Source: Pseudoalteromonas aliena SW19
GTDB taxonomy: Bacteria; Pseudomonadota; Gammaproteobacteria; Enterobacterales; Alteromonadaceae
Direction: 5' to 3'
DNA length: 64,000 nucleotides
Assembly: GCF_014905615.1 (NCBI RefSeq)
Contig: NZ_AQGU01000028.1
Location: 207,775 to 271,774 of the forward strand
Shown here: in pieces, positions 17,927 to 26,046 of the stretch
Numbering within the stretch: position 1 is the stretch's first letter
Layout of the letters: the number at the start of each line of letters is the position of its first letter
Position numbers and translations under genes: made by a program
Notes under the pieces: model-generated
Told to the model about the DNA's origin: nothing
Database searches by the model: none
What the model saw: only the letters and a program-made list of their open reading frames with translations

Positions 17927-18805
17927 ATGTCAGTTATTCGCGGTGTACTTAGTATTATTTTGTACGCAATAAACACACTCTTTTGGTTTGTACCTATCTT
18001 TATTTGTGGGCTTATAAAGCTTATTCCAATCAAGCCATTACAAAAAATAATGAGCTGGGCTGCTAAGCAATTCGCAACTGTTTGGGTTACCTTTAATAGC
18101 TTAAATCAAAAGTTGTTTACGCCAACAAAACTTAACGTAATTGGCCTTGAAGATCTTAAGCTAAAAGATTGGTATTTGGTTATTGCAAACCACCAAAGCT
18201 GGGTCGATATTTTAGTATTGCAGCGCGTATTTAATCGTAAAATTCCATTTTTAAACTTCTTTTTGAAAAAAGAGCTTATTTACGTGCCTATTTTAGGATT
18301 ATGTTGGTGGGCGCTTGATTTCCCATTTATGACGCGTACCAGTAAAAGCCAATTAAAAAAGAATCCTAAGCTACGTGGCAAAGATTTAGAAACAACGCGT
18401 AAAGCTTGCGAAAAATTCAAAGAAATGCCGGTAAGTGTGGTTAACTTCGTGGAAGGTACGCGTTTTACAGCGTCCAAACACAAGCGTCAAGATAGCCCAT
18501 TTCCACACTTACTCAAGCCAAAAGCGGGCGGTATCGCGTTTGTAATGCAAGCAATGGGTGAGCAAATAACTAAAGTAGTTAATGTCACCATTCATTACCC
18601 TGATGGTATTCCTACTTTTATGGATTTTGCTGGTGGCAGAGTAAAAAATATTAACATACACGTGGAAGTAAGGCCGGTAAGCGAAGAGTTAATCGGTGAC
18701 TACACCGGTGACTCTGAATTTAGAGTGCGCTTTCAAAGTGAACTAAATCGTTTATGGGAAGACAAAGAGCAAACATTACAATCGCTTGAAAACATCCCTA
18801 AATAA
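17927..18805 (+). CDS. PlsC-type acyltransferase (YihG-like)
   Basis: 292 residues. N-terminal hydrophobic segments (about 5-45) are followed by the acyltransferase block I NHQSWVDI (HX4D), block II near MTRTSKSQL, and block III VNFVEGTRF. The family transfers acyl groups to lysophospholipids at the inner membrane; the YihG branch is suggested by the ELIYVPILGLCWWALDFPFM stretch. It is followed 25 bases later by a second, related acyltransferase, apparently a tandem duplication that has diverged. Confidence 0.88.
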   Translation: MSVIRGVLSIILYAINTLFWFVPIFICGLIKLIPIKPLQKIMSWAAKQFATVWVTFNSLNQKLFTPTKLNVIGLEDLKLKDWYLVIANHQSWVDILVLQRVFNRKIPFLNFFLKKELIYVPILGLCWWALDFPFMTRTSKSQLKKNPKLRGKDLETTRKACEKFKEMPVSVVNFVEGTRFTASKHKRQDSPFPHLLKPKAGGIAFVMQAMGEQITKVVNVTIHYPDGIPTFMDFAGGRVKNINIHVEVRPVSEELIGDYTGDSEFRVRFQSELNRLWEDKEQTLQSLENIPK

Positions 18806-18830
18806 AAGGTAAAAATATGAGCTTACGGTT

Positions 18831-19751
18831 ATGCTAAAAAAATGGTTACCAAACTGGCTTAACGGCTTAATTGTAGGCTGTGTATTGTTTTCTAATGTCA
18901 TACTTTTTGGCTCGCTGGTATTAATGCTGGGCCTTATTAAGTTATTGCTTCCTTTATCTATTGTTAATTCTATATTGCATAGCGCTTATCGTGGTTGGTG
19001 TAACGGCAATCGTTTAGGGCTTTGGTTAGGTTGTCCGAATATTGTGGTTGATATTAGTGGCGATTTAAACTCAAAATGCTGGTATTTACTGATTTGTAAT
19101 CACGCAAGCTGGTTAGATATAACCGTACTTAGCTCATTACATGAATTGCCAGCTCCTAAGTTTTTTTTAAAAGATGAACTCAAATACGTGCCCTTTATAG
19201 GCACTGGTGCGTGGGCTATGGGTATGCCGTTTATGAAACGGGTAAGCAAAGCACAACTTGCTAAAAATCCTAAGCTCAAAGGGCTGGATGTAGAGCGTAC
19301 CAAGCATAGCTGTCGTAACTTTCGTCATCACCCAACAACTATCATTAATTTTGTAGAGGGTACACGCTACACGCCAGCTAAGCATAGCTTGCAACAAAGT
19401 CCCTTTAAACATTTACTAAAGCCTAAAGCTGGCGGTATTGCTTTTGCACTTGAAGTGTTAGCCGATCAATTTGATGCCATGCTCAATACAAGTTTAGTTT
19501 ACAGCGGTAAAACCGATCATGTTTGCCGTAACTTGTTAAAAGGTGAATTGGATTCTATTTATGTGTCGATTGAGGTTATCCCTATTGATGAGAAAATGCA
19601 GGGCAGTTATCAAAGTGATGACGTATTTAAAGCCAATTTTCAACATTATGTGAATGAACTATGGGTTACTAAAGATCAGCAACTTGCCGATATCTATGCG
19701 CAACAAGACTTACCAGAGCCAAAAATCAGTAAGGAAATTGAAACACTATGA
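18831..19751 (+). CDS. PlsC-type acyltransferase, paralog of the upstream gene
   Basis: 306 residues. Hydrophobic N-terminus (about 12-45), block I NHASWLDI, block III INFVEGTRYT, then LKPKAGGIAFALEVL, parallel to the upstream protein throughout. The upstream ribosome binding site (AAAGG) is better placed for a six-codon mini-ORF at 18817-18837 whose stop overlaps this ATG. The last bases overlap the mscS start (ATGA junction), so the gene is coupled to the channel gene. Confidence 0.86.
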   Translation: MLKKWLPNWLNGLIVGCVLFSNVILFGSLVLMLGLIKLLLPLSIVNSILHSAYRGWCNGNRLGLWLGCPNIVVDISGDLNSKCWYLLICNHASWLDITVLSSLHELPAPKFFLKDELKYVPFIGTGAWAMGMPFMKRVSKAQLAKNPKLKGLDVERTKHSCRNFRHHPTTIINFVEGTRYTPAKHSLQQSPFKHLLKPKAGGIAFALEVLADQFDAMLNTSLVYSGKTDHVCRNLLKGELDSIYVSIEVIPIDEKMQGSYQSDDVFKANFQHYVNELWVTKDQQLADIYAQQDLPEPKISKEIETL

Positions 19752-21007
19752 CCAACACACACCTGCAGGAGTTAATTGCTCCTTGGTTTGAAAAAGTACC
19801 CGATGCAAATTTTCTTAGCTCAATTACCGCCACAGCAATCGGGGTATGCTCTTTACTCATTTTATATTTGTTTACACGTCGTTTAATGCTGCCAGGCATT
19901 CAAAAGGTTGTCACTAAACTGTCTCCTGAGCGTATTGGCGCACTTTCTCCAATGTTAACCAAGCTCAACAAACGCATTGCAGGGTTGCTTTGTTGTGTTT
20001 TGTTTTTAGCGACTTTCGACAGTGTTTATCCGGTTAACGAATTGGCCGCCGAAATATTAAAAACGGTAGGGCAGGCTTTATTAATTATCTACGTTGGCTT
20101 TATTATAAGCAGTATAGTGAGTATTGCTGGCGCTATTTATAACCAGCTTGAATTTGCCCGTGAAGTGCCTATCCAGGGTTTAATTCAGGTTGTTAAGCTC
20201 ATTACCTTTATTGTATGTGGCATTTTAATTGTGAGCATAGTGCTGGAAAAATCGCCTACCTATATTCTCTCTGGTTTTGGCGCAATTGCGGCGGTTACAT
20301 TATTGGTATTTAAAGACACTATATTAGGCTTTGTAGCGAGCATTCAAATTGCTGCAAATCGTTTGGTAACGTATGGTGATTGGATCCAAGTAGAAAATTA
20401 TGGCGCTGATGGCGAGGTGATTGATTTAGGGTTAAATACCGTAAAAGTGCGTAACTGGGATAATACCATCACAACCATTCCTACTTATATGTTGGTGGCG
20501 GGCTCGTTTAAAAATTGGCGAGGCATGCAAGAATCCGGTGGGCGACGTATTAAGCGTTCACTTAATATTGATATGAATAGCATTTGCTTGGTGGGTGACG
20601 AGTTTAGAAAGCAAATTAACGCTGCAATCCCGCTACACGAATATATTCGCATCACCACATTGCCCGATCCTGTCTCTAACTTGGGGCTATTTCGCCGCTA
20701 TGCCGAAGGCTATTTAAAGCAACACAGCAAAATTAATACCTCACTGACCTTAATGGTACGAGAGCTACAACCACTTAATCATGGTTTACCGATTGAGTTT
20801 TATTGCTTTAGTGAAGATAAACGCTGGATTTCGTACGAACACTTGCAAGCCGAAATAATGGATCATTTATTGGCTGTATTGCCTATTTTTGGGTTACGAG
20901 CTTATCAAAGTGTTAGCGGGCAATTAAGCCCACCAACAAACACACCGCAAATAGATAAACCTAGTATTAAAGTGCCCAATAATGCTGGCCAAGACCCACA
21001 GCAATAA
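19748..21007 (+). CDS. Mechanosensitive channel, MscS superfamily (YbdG-like)
   Basis: 419 residues. Several transmembrane helices (about 20-45, 65-80, 95-125, 145-170), then the MscS pore/beta region GAIAAVTLLVFKDTILGFVASIQI and YGDWIQVENYGADGEVIDLG. The segment NWRGMQESGGRRIKRS is typical of the YbdG branch. It is a low-conductance osmotic or sensor channel in the inner membrane. The C-terminal tail is low-complexity. It overlaps the convergent chrA gene by 41 bases and has no separate terminator. Confidence 0.9.
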   Translation: MTNTHLQELIAPWFEKVPDANFLSSITATAIGVCSLLILYLFTRRLMLPGIQKVVTKLSPERIGALSPMLTKLNKRIAGLLCCVLFLATFDSVYPVNELAAEILKTVGQALLIIYVGFIISSIVSIAGAIYNQLEFAREVPIQGLIQVVKLITFIVCGILIVSIVLEKSPTYILSGFGAIAAVTLLVFKDTILGFVASIQIAANRLVTYGDWIQVENYGADGEVIDLGLNTVKVRNWDNTITTIPTYMLVAGSFKNWRGMQESGGRRIKRSLNIDMNSICLVGDEFRKQINAAIPLHEYIRITTLPDPVSNLGLFRRYAEGYLKQHSKINTSLTLMVRELQPLNHGLPIEFYCFSEDKRWISYEHLQAEIMDHLLAVLPIFGLRAYQSVSGQLSPPTNTPQIDKPSIKVPNNAGQDPQQ

Positions 21008-22118
21008 ATACGATTAATAGCCACCAAATAGGTGGCTTTTTAAATCGCAGCCATGCAAACGCGAGTATCACTAAAGCTACTTGCCAAAGATTATGCACCG
21101 CCGATGTCCAAATTGGTGAATACAGAGCCGCCGCTAAAAACCCCACTACCGCCGCATTAAGCGCTGCAATTGAGCTTGCAAAGCGTGGCTTACTTGCCAA
21201 ATTAAGCCAGCTCTTCTGAAACGCCAGTATAAGTAAAAAACCAGGCATAAATATAAGCAGTGTAGCTATAAGGGCGCCCACTAAAGGTTGCTCAGTAGTA
21301 AGTTGTGCGCCTAAGTAAGTAGCAATAGTAAACATAGGCCCGGGAACAGCTTGCGCGCTCGCGTAAGCACTTAAAAATTGATCATCAGTTAACGCAGGGA
21401 CACCTGCTTGTAATACTGGTAACACTACATGCCCGCCGCCAAATACCATTGCACCTGCTTGATAAAAAGGCGCAAACAAAGCAAATTCTTGACCTAGAGG
21501 AAAAAAGCTAACGGCTAGTAGTAGTGCAAAGAGCCCCAGTGCAATCCAATTAATATTACTTTTTGTACTGCTAGCATCTTTTGCTACTGTGCCAAGTTTT
21601 AATAAAGGCCATATAGCACCTATTGTGGCAGCGGTGATTAAAATTGCTATTTGAGTTCCCATCATTGGAAATAACACCAAAGCAAGTGTACTCATTACCG
21701 CAAGTAACTTAAGCGCAGCACTTGTACAAAAGCTTTTAGCCATACTAAGCGTGGCATCAGCGACTATAACAACGGCAAATAACTTTAAGCCTGCAATAAT
21801 AGCAAAGTAAACAGCATCAAACTGATGGGCACTAACCGCAAGCAGCACCATTATTAAAAACGAAGGCAGAGTAAAGCCTAAAAACGCAGCTATACCACCA
21901 AGTACCCCAGCCCGCTCAACACCAATCGCAAAACTAACTTGGCTAGAGCCAGGCCCTGGCAGTGCTTGGCTTAAACTAATAAGTTGTGCGTAACGCGTGT
22001 TAGTTAACCAATTTAACGAGTCTACAAAGTGGCGTTTAAAATAACCTAAATGCGCAGCAGGGCCACCAAAGCTCATACACCCTAGTAAAAAAAACTGTCT
22101 AAAAATAGCAATTAACAT
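20967..22118 (-). CDS. chrA: Chromate transporter family protein, ChrA (two-domain form)
   Basis: 383 residues from ATG 22116-22118 (MLIAIFRQFF), which has AAAGGA about ten bases upstream; the frame is open 24 codons further up. Two homologous CHR domains are each marked by FGG and PGP: FFLLGCMSFGGPAAHLGYF with SQALPGPGSSQ in the N-half, and AMVFGGGHVVLP with AQAVPGPMFT in the C-half. Family members export chromate, but many chrA genes have no tested substrate. The 3' end overlaps mscS. A strong dyad lies upstream. Confidence 0.92.
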   Translation of the reverse strand: MLIAIFRQFFLLGCMSFGGPAAHLGYFKRHFVDSLNWLTNTRYAQLISLSQALPGPGSSQVSFAIGVERAGVLGGIAAFLGFTLPSFLIMVLLAVSAHQFDAVYFAIIAGLKLFAVVIVADATLSMAKSFCTSAALKLLAVMSTLALVLFPMMGTQIAILITAATIGAIWPLLKLGTVAKDASSTKSNINWIALGLFALLLAVSFFPLGQEFALFAPFYQAGAMVFGGGHVVLPVLQAGVPALTDDQFLSAYASAQAVPGPMFTIATYLGAQLTTEQPLVGALIATLLIFMPGFLLILAFQKSWLNLASKPRFASSIAALNAAVVGFLAAALYSPIWTSAVHNLWQVALVILAFAWLRFKKPPIWWLLIVFIAVGLGQHYWAL

Positions 22119-22184
22119 TGCGCCAATATCCTTTGTAAAATTCATTAAATTGTCACAAGGGAGTATGACATTTTTATTAAAATG

Positions 22185-22215
22185 GCACATTAGTTAGTAT
22201 ATATAACTAATGTGC
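22185..22215. promoter_or_regulatory. 12-bp perfect inverted repeat upstream of chrA
   Basis: GCACATTAGTTA, 7-base spacer GTATATA, TAACTAATGTGC. It sits 67-97 bases upstream of the chosen chrA start, a likely operator or a 5' UTR hairpin. No regulator gene is adjacent. Confidence 0.5.
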
Positions 22216-22257
22216 GCTGCTTTAAATTGAATAAGCATATTTTTAACTGTCAGGCGT

Positions 22258-22370
22258 GGCTAATAGGGCTCCAATCCGTGTGTTGCATAGAGTGTTGAGC
22301 TTATAGAAAATTACGGATCTGGATGATGGGTGGGGCTGGAGGTTAGAGACCTCCGGCTACTCTATTAGCC
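22258..22370. other. Structured 113-base element (three-way junction fold)
   Basis: Closing stem GGCTAATAG (22258-22266) with CTATTAGCC (22362-22370). Inside are two further stems: ATCCGT/ACGGAT (22274-22279, 22313-22318) and a 9-bp stem GCTGGAGGT/ACCTCCGGC (22335-22343, 22349-22357). I do not recognise it as a tRNA, riboswitch or attC site. It borders the decayed region. Confidence 0.4.
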
Positions 22371-22624
22371 CAATTTTGACCGGAGATAATGAAAAGTCTT
22401 TTCACCTTCTTTTGAAATGAACTCATGATACTTATTAAAACTGCACTCATGAGGCTTATATGTATCAAGATGCAGCTCTTGTATAGCTTTAAGATATTCA
22501 CCCCTACATTATCAGGTGCAAGAAACGAATTTTTATTCACAAAGCCCCTGCAATGTATTTTCAATTCTCCCCATGACTTTTGATAATCCCGTTTTTTATC
22601 ATTTCGCTATTCAATCATGTCCAT
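22365..22624 (-). pseudogene. Remnant of a small soluble protein gene (internal stop and frameshift)
   Basis: Reading from ATG 22622-22624, a TAG at codon 6 is followed by RNDKKRDYQKSWGELKIHC and a further 17 codons of protein-like sequence. A shift near 22500 then leads into EYLKAIQELHLDTYKPHECS and on to LRSKLG and TAA (22365-22367). Residue composition looks like real protein in both segments, and together they give about 84 codons. The family is unknown. It follows the small membrane ORF on the same strand, so the two look like a decayed cassette. Confidence 0.4.
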
Positions 22625-22631
22625 GGGTAAA

Positions 22632-22820
22632 TCAAAATCTACTCCTTGTTTTAGTCGTACTTAACGCTTTGGTAGCTATTACTAATGCACAAAAAGAGGC
22701 TATTAAATTACTAACAGGTAGTAAGTCCTCAACAGAAAAGCCGCCATTTGATAAACCATAGTAATATCCAAGTATGGTTAAGAATAAGGCTACAAGGATA
22801 TTTGTTAAATCACTCTCATA
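22632..22820 (-). pseudogene. Small two-helix membrane ORF without a proper start
   Basis: A 62-codon open frame on the minus strand ending at TGA 22632-22634. It holds two hydrophobic segments (NILVALFLTILGYYYG, then SNLIASFCALVIATKAL) separated by an acidic loop and followed by a basic tail (STTKTRSRF). A good AGGA-ATG (ATG at 22817-22819) is one base out of frame, which suggests a one-base deletion in the first codons; otherwise no normal start exists. An AAGGAG near its stop could serve the downstream remnant. Confidence 0.35.
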
Positions 22821-23048
22821 TTATCCTGATCTGCTAACGAGCCTGTAGATTAACTCGTTTTTATTTGTTTTTTTTAATAAACAAACCATAGCTGAGTTCC
22901 TATTTTGGCTCAATCGATTACCGTGTTTTTCATAGAATATAAAAAGTGGGTTTGGTATTGTTTTAAATTGGCGTTTTGGAAGGGATTACGGGTGTTTAAG
23001 TGGCTATATTTAGGGTTAAAAGAGCTTATCCTTCTTAATGCACGTTTT

Positions 23049-23320
23049 TTACAGCTTTTTTATATTATAAACAAGGCAATACAGTTGCGCATTCACTTTC
23101 GTTTGGCCTAGTAAGGTCAATTTATTCATCCCTTTATTCACTGTAATGTTGCCGAACACTGGTTCAATTCAGCCAAGCTGTTTGCTGTATTGTCGTCGTC
23201 CGATTGGGCTGCCTATTTTTACTTTCATTTTGTATACGTAGATCAGCTTTTTGCGTGATTCATTATTTATAAAGTGCACTTTCAACACTGTTTTGCTGAT
23301 TTTTTCGTAATAATTAGGAT
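23049..23320 (-). pseudogene. C-terminal fragment of an IS1182-family transposase
   Basis: On the minus strand the frame reads KMKVKIGSPIGRRQYSKQLG, stop, IEPVFGNITVNKGMNKLTL, then QTKVNAQLYCLVYNIKKL and TAA (23049-23051). 'S-P-x-G-R-x-x-Y-S-x-x-L-G ... EPVFGNI' is the IS1182 C-terminal signature. There is an in-frame TGA, the upstream part is degraded, and no N-terminus is present, so the element is dead. Confidence 0.75.
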
Positions 23321-23532
23321 GGGTATCATTCTAATTCCTCTCCAACTAAACTTACTTGACGTTATCTTACGATTGCCATGTAACACCTTGCTTTTTTTAC
23401 ACTGTTCAAAGCCTAGTACTTCATTTCACAAATAGCAAAATTTAGAATGGATGATGAGATGGGCGCTCCCCAAAACGGCGTCAATGCGCCAAACTGGTTA
23501 TAACTCACACTCATTTAAAGGGAGCGTCTATC

Positions 23533-23622
23533 ATGAAAATTAGTACATTATCAATTGACTTGGCAAAAAATGTATTCCAAATTTCTGCCTTTAATCATCA
23601 CCATTTAATCTCGCTTGGGTGA
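23533..23622 (+). pseudogene. N-terminal stub of an IS110-family transposase
   Basis: 29 codons from ATG 23533: MKISTLSIDLAKNVFQISAF, then HHHLISLG and TGA. 'SIDLAKNVFQ' is the N-terminal catalytic block (first Asp of the DEDD set) of IS110 transposases. It is preceded by GGGAGCGTCTATC and a GC-richer leader like an IS110 left end. A second GGGAGCGTCCAT appears near 23783 without a following transposase. Only left-end fragments remain. Confidence 0.7.
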
Positions 23623-23880
23623 ATATTTTTAGGTTCTTTGGTGCGAAGCTCATTAGGAGCATGATAACCATGTAATCATAGCTCGAATATATGTCAGTAC
23701 CTTTGCTTTTAAGCCAGCTTGTGACGCATCATTACTGTGAAATGGAGTACATGATAATAGAGTAAAAGCATCAATTCGAGGGAGCGTCCATATATGTCTT
23801 TGTTTTATGTTTATTTTATTGTGCTGTATTTATTCTTCAATTTAGAAGATTACAATATCATAAGAGTATAGGAGATAAAA

Positions 23881-24072
23881 ATGACTAAAAACTTCATGAA
23901 AACGTCGGTGTTGTTACTGTTTACAGTTCTTGTTTCAATTCCAGCCTATTCCCAAGAAACCAGTAAAGATACTGCAAATATTAATTCAAGTAGTGTTCTT
24001 TTCGCAGGCCAAATTAGATGTTTCAAGTGCAATTCTGATAATAATTGCGCAGTGATCCGATGCCCTGAATAA
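23881..24072 (+). CDS. Secreted cysteine-rich mini-protein 1 (CxxC...C...CPE)
   Basis: 63 residues. Ribosome binding site AGGAGAT lies six bases before the ATG. Signal peptide MTKNFMKTSVLLLFTVLVSI with likely cleavage at AYS-Q. The mature peptide is about 38 residues and ends RCFKCNSDNNCAVIRCPE: four cysteines in CxxC-x5-C-x4-C followed by Pro-Glu at the C-terminus. The next gene encodes a protein with the same ending. No family is known to me. Disulfide-bonded peptide or metal binding are both possible. It lies in an IS-littered, AT-rich region. Confidence 0.65.
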   Translation: MTKNFMKTSVLLLFTVLVSIPAYSQETSKDTANINSSSVLFAGQIRCFKCNSDNNCAVIRCPE

Positions 24073-24090
24073 AATTAGAGAGAGTTTGCA

Positions 24091-24297
24091 ATGTTCAATA
24101 TAAATTTTAAGAAAAGTATAGTTATGGGAGCGATTTTATTTTGTTCATTTTTATCTACAGCAGCGGAATCATCTAGCTTAGAAATAAATGAAACTATTGA
24201 AACTTTAATTCATCCAAGCTATAAACTGATGAAAGGCCAATTTTATTGTATAAAATGTGATGACGATAAGTGTGTAAAAATACCTTGTCCGGAATAG
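24091..24297 (+). CDS. Secreted cysteine-rich mini-protein 2 (CxxC...C...CPE), paralog
   Basis: 68 residues, 18 bases after the first, with ribosome binding site AGAGAG before ATG 24091. Signal peptide MFNINFKKSIVMGAILFCSF, cleavage near TAA-E. The mature peptide ends FYCIKCDDDKCVKIPCPE: CxxC-x4-C-x4-C-Pro-Glu, the same plan as its neighbour, while the middle segment differs. Conservation of only the signal layout and the C-terminal cysteine knot suggests that the knot is the functional part. Function unknown. Confidence 0.65.
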   Translation: MFNINFKKSIVMGAILFCSFLSTAAESSSLEINETIETLIHPSYKLMKGQFYCIKCDDDKCVKIPCPE

Positions 24298-24319
24298 TCA
24301 AAAAAGTTGAAATTATTTT

Positions 24320-24355
24320 ATTAGTGCGCGTTAATATTTTTTAAGGCGCACTAAT
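24320..24355 (+). terminator. Hairpin after the mini-protein pair
   Basis: 10-bp perfect stem ATTAGTGCGC/GCGCACTAAT with a 16-base AT-rich loop, 23 bases past the second stop. No long U run follows. Confidence 0.5.
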
Positions 24356-24404
24356 AATTATTAATTATATTCACGGTTTTAAGCATTCTAATTGGAGATT
24401 AAAG

Positions 24405-24986
24405 ATGAATTTAAGAATCAAGTACGTAATTGCAATTTCATTTATAGGTTCTATATTAGTATATTTTTTAAATACGCCTAGCAATTTAAATATTAACACG
24501 AGCGACGAAAAGCTAAGTTTAAATGAATCGGAAATCTCAAATAGACGTATAAATTCTATCTATAAACCAGAAAATAGTGGAGCACAAAAGACTGGGATTA
24601 ATGTATTAAAATCCTTAAATCAAGAAACACTTAATAAGGAAAAAATACCTGAAGAAGATAGAGAGGTGAATGAACCGAGTCCATCAGAAGTTTTTATCCC
24701 CTTCGATAAACAAGAAGTAAACTATGAATGGGCAGATGAATTTACATACCAATTACATGATTTCTTTTCTGCTAACGAGCAACTCGCTACTCTAAAACTA
24801 AAAAATGTGGAATGTAGAGCAACATTATGCCACCTACAATTGTTGGTTTCGGAGGATGACTCTATCGATCAAGCTATAATTATTGCTAATACATTGCGCT
24901 CTGACGACAAATGGAAAAACTACTCATTTTATCTAATTGGTCAGACAGATGAAAGTACAATGACGGTTGAAATTGGTGTTAATTGA
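24405..24986 (+). CDS. Membrane-anchored hypothetical protein
   Basis: 193 residues. Ribosome binding site TTGGAGA lies before ATG 24405. One N-terminal hydrophobic helix (about 6-22) without a clear cleavage site suggests an anchor. Then comes a Ser/Glu/Asn-rich linker to about residue 100 and a compact C-terminal domain with two cysteines in VECRATLCHLQLLV, a pattern (VxCRxxxCxL) seen in several uncharacterised gammaproteobacterial periplasmic proteins. It follows the mini-protein pair in the same direction but after a hairpin. Function unknown. Confidence 0.6.
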   Translation: MNLRIKYVIAISFIGSILVYFLNTPSNLNINTSDEKLSLNESEISNRRINSIYKPENSGAQKTGINVLKSLNQETLNKEKIPEEDREVNEPSPSEVFIPFDKQEVNYEWADEFTYQLHDFFSANEQLATLKLKNVECRATLCHLQLLVSEDDSIDQAIIIANTLRSDDKWKNYSFYLIGQTDESTMTVEIGVN

Positions 24987-25319
24987 AGCAAGATTTATCA
25001 TATTAAAATGAGTTTAAAGAGTTTTCTAAAGTCTTTAAAATTTGTTTAAATTATCGGCAGGTTCGACTTTAAAGTATATAACCTCTCTAAAGTCCACACA
25101 AGGGGGGAAATTTGGCTTCATAGATCACAATTATTGACTGGACACTGATCACTCATAGTCGCCTATCAGGTAAAGTCTAAACCAAGTTCTTATGACTACT
25201 TATAGCTAGTGATGACTATAAGGTTAGGCAGGGATTCCTACATTTTAATACCTTCTTCATAGTTTGTTCATACATGTATTTGCATACTCCGGCTAAATTC
25301 TTATTGAATAGGTAACATC
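24987..25319. other. Intergenic region upstream of the OmpA-like lipoprotein gene
   Basis: 333 AT-rich bases with no convincing ORF, repeat or RNA structure. The promoter for the lipoprotein gene must lie here, but I cannot assign its boxes. Confidence 0.4.
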
Positions 25320-25952
25320 ATGACTTTAACTAAATCACTTTTAAGCGCAACTGTATTAGCTGTATTGCTTTCTGGTTGTGAAATGAATAACGCAGGTAAA
25401 GGCGCTGCAATTGGCGCTGCCGCAGGTGGCGTATTAGGTAAAGCTACGAGTAACCATAAAGATAAACGCTTTTTTATTGGTGCAGCAATTGGGGCACTTG
25501 CGGGCGCTGCTGTTGGCGACTACATGGATAAGCAAGAAGAAGCATTTCGTGATGAGCTAGCGGGTTCGGGCGTTGAGGTTGTGCGTGAGGGCGACAACTT
25601 ACGTTTGGTTATGCCATCAAATATTACCTTTGCGACGGCTCAATCGTATATTTCATCAGGTTTTAACGACACGTTAAATGCGATTGCAAAAGTAATGAAT
25701 AAGTACGAAAAAACTTACCTTAGTGTTGAAGGCCATACCGATAGCACAGGTAAAGATAGCTACAACATGAACTTGTCGCGCGAGCGTGCACAAAGTGTAA
25801 AAGATTATTTAGTGAATCAACAAATTATGGCGGCACGTATTAGCACTAAAGGCTATGGCGAAACACGTCCAATTGCGACTAACGATAGTGCAAATGGTCG
25901 TGCTCAAAATCGTCGTGTAGAAATTCAAATAGTGCCTAATACACAAGCTTAA
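25320..25952 (+). CDS. OmpA-family lipoprotein (YiaD-like)
   Basis: 210 residues. Lipobox LLSGC with lipidated Cys20. A glycine-zipper region (about 26-70, GAAIGAAAGGVLG and GAAIGALAGAAVGD) is followed by an OmpA C-terminal peptidoglycan-binding domain (about 95-205), with EGHTDSTG, LSRERAQSVKDYL and GYGETRPIATN. It tethers the outer membrane to peptidoglycan; YiaD relatives affect envelope stress and outer-membrane assembly. It is followed by its own terminator. Confidence 0.9.
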   Translation: MTLTKSLLSATVLAVLLSGCEMNNAGKGAAIGAAAGGVLGKATSNHKDKRFFIGAAIGALAGAAVGDYMDKQEEAFRDELAGSGVEVVREGDNLRLVMPSNITFATAQSYISSGFNDTLNAIAKVMNKYEKTYLSVEGHTDSTGKDSYNMNLSRERAQSVKDYLVNQQIMAARISTKGYGETRPIATNDSANGRAQNRRVEIQIVPNTQA

Positions 25953-25957
25953 TAGCA

Positions 25958-25981
25958 AAAACCGCGCTAATGCGCGGTTTT
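25958..25981 (+). terminator. Intrinsic terminator after the OmpA-like lipoprotein
   Basis: AAAACCGCGC-TAAT-GCGCGGTTTT followed by GTTT, five bases past the stop. Confidence 0.85.
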
Positions 25982-26046
25982 GTTTATTTAATGGCACTTT
26001 TACCTGCGTTAGCTGTCATAACTAGTTCTTTCACAGGGACATATTT

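Noticed and set aside
22258..22370. Integron attC site or tRNA remnant
   Set aside because: No RYYYAAC core sites and no tRNA-like TTC arm or CCA end; listed only as an unassigned structure.
22516..22761. Plus-strand 81-codon open frame
   Set aside because: No ribosome binding site; the minus strand over the same interval reads more convincingly as a decayed membrane/soluble gene pair.
22905..23111. Plus-strand 68-codon open frame
   Set aside because: It runs opposite to the IS1182 transposase remnant and over its 3' flank, has no ribosome binding site, and its composition is that of a chance frame.
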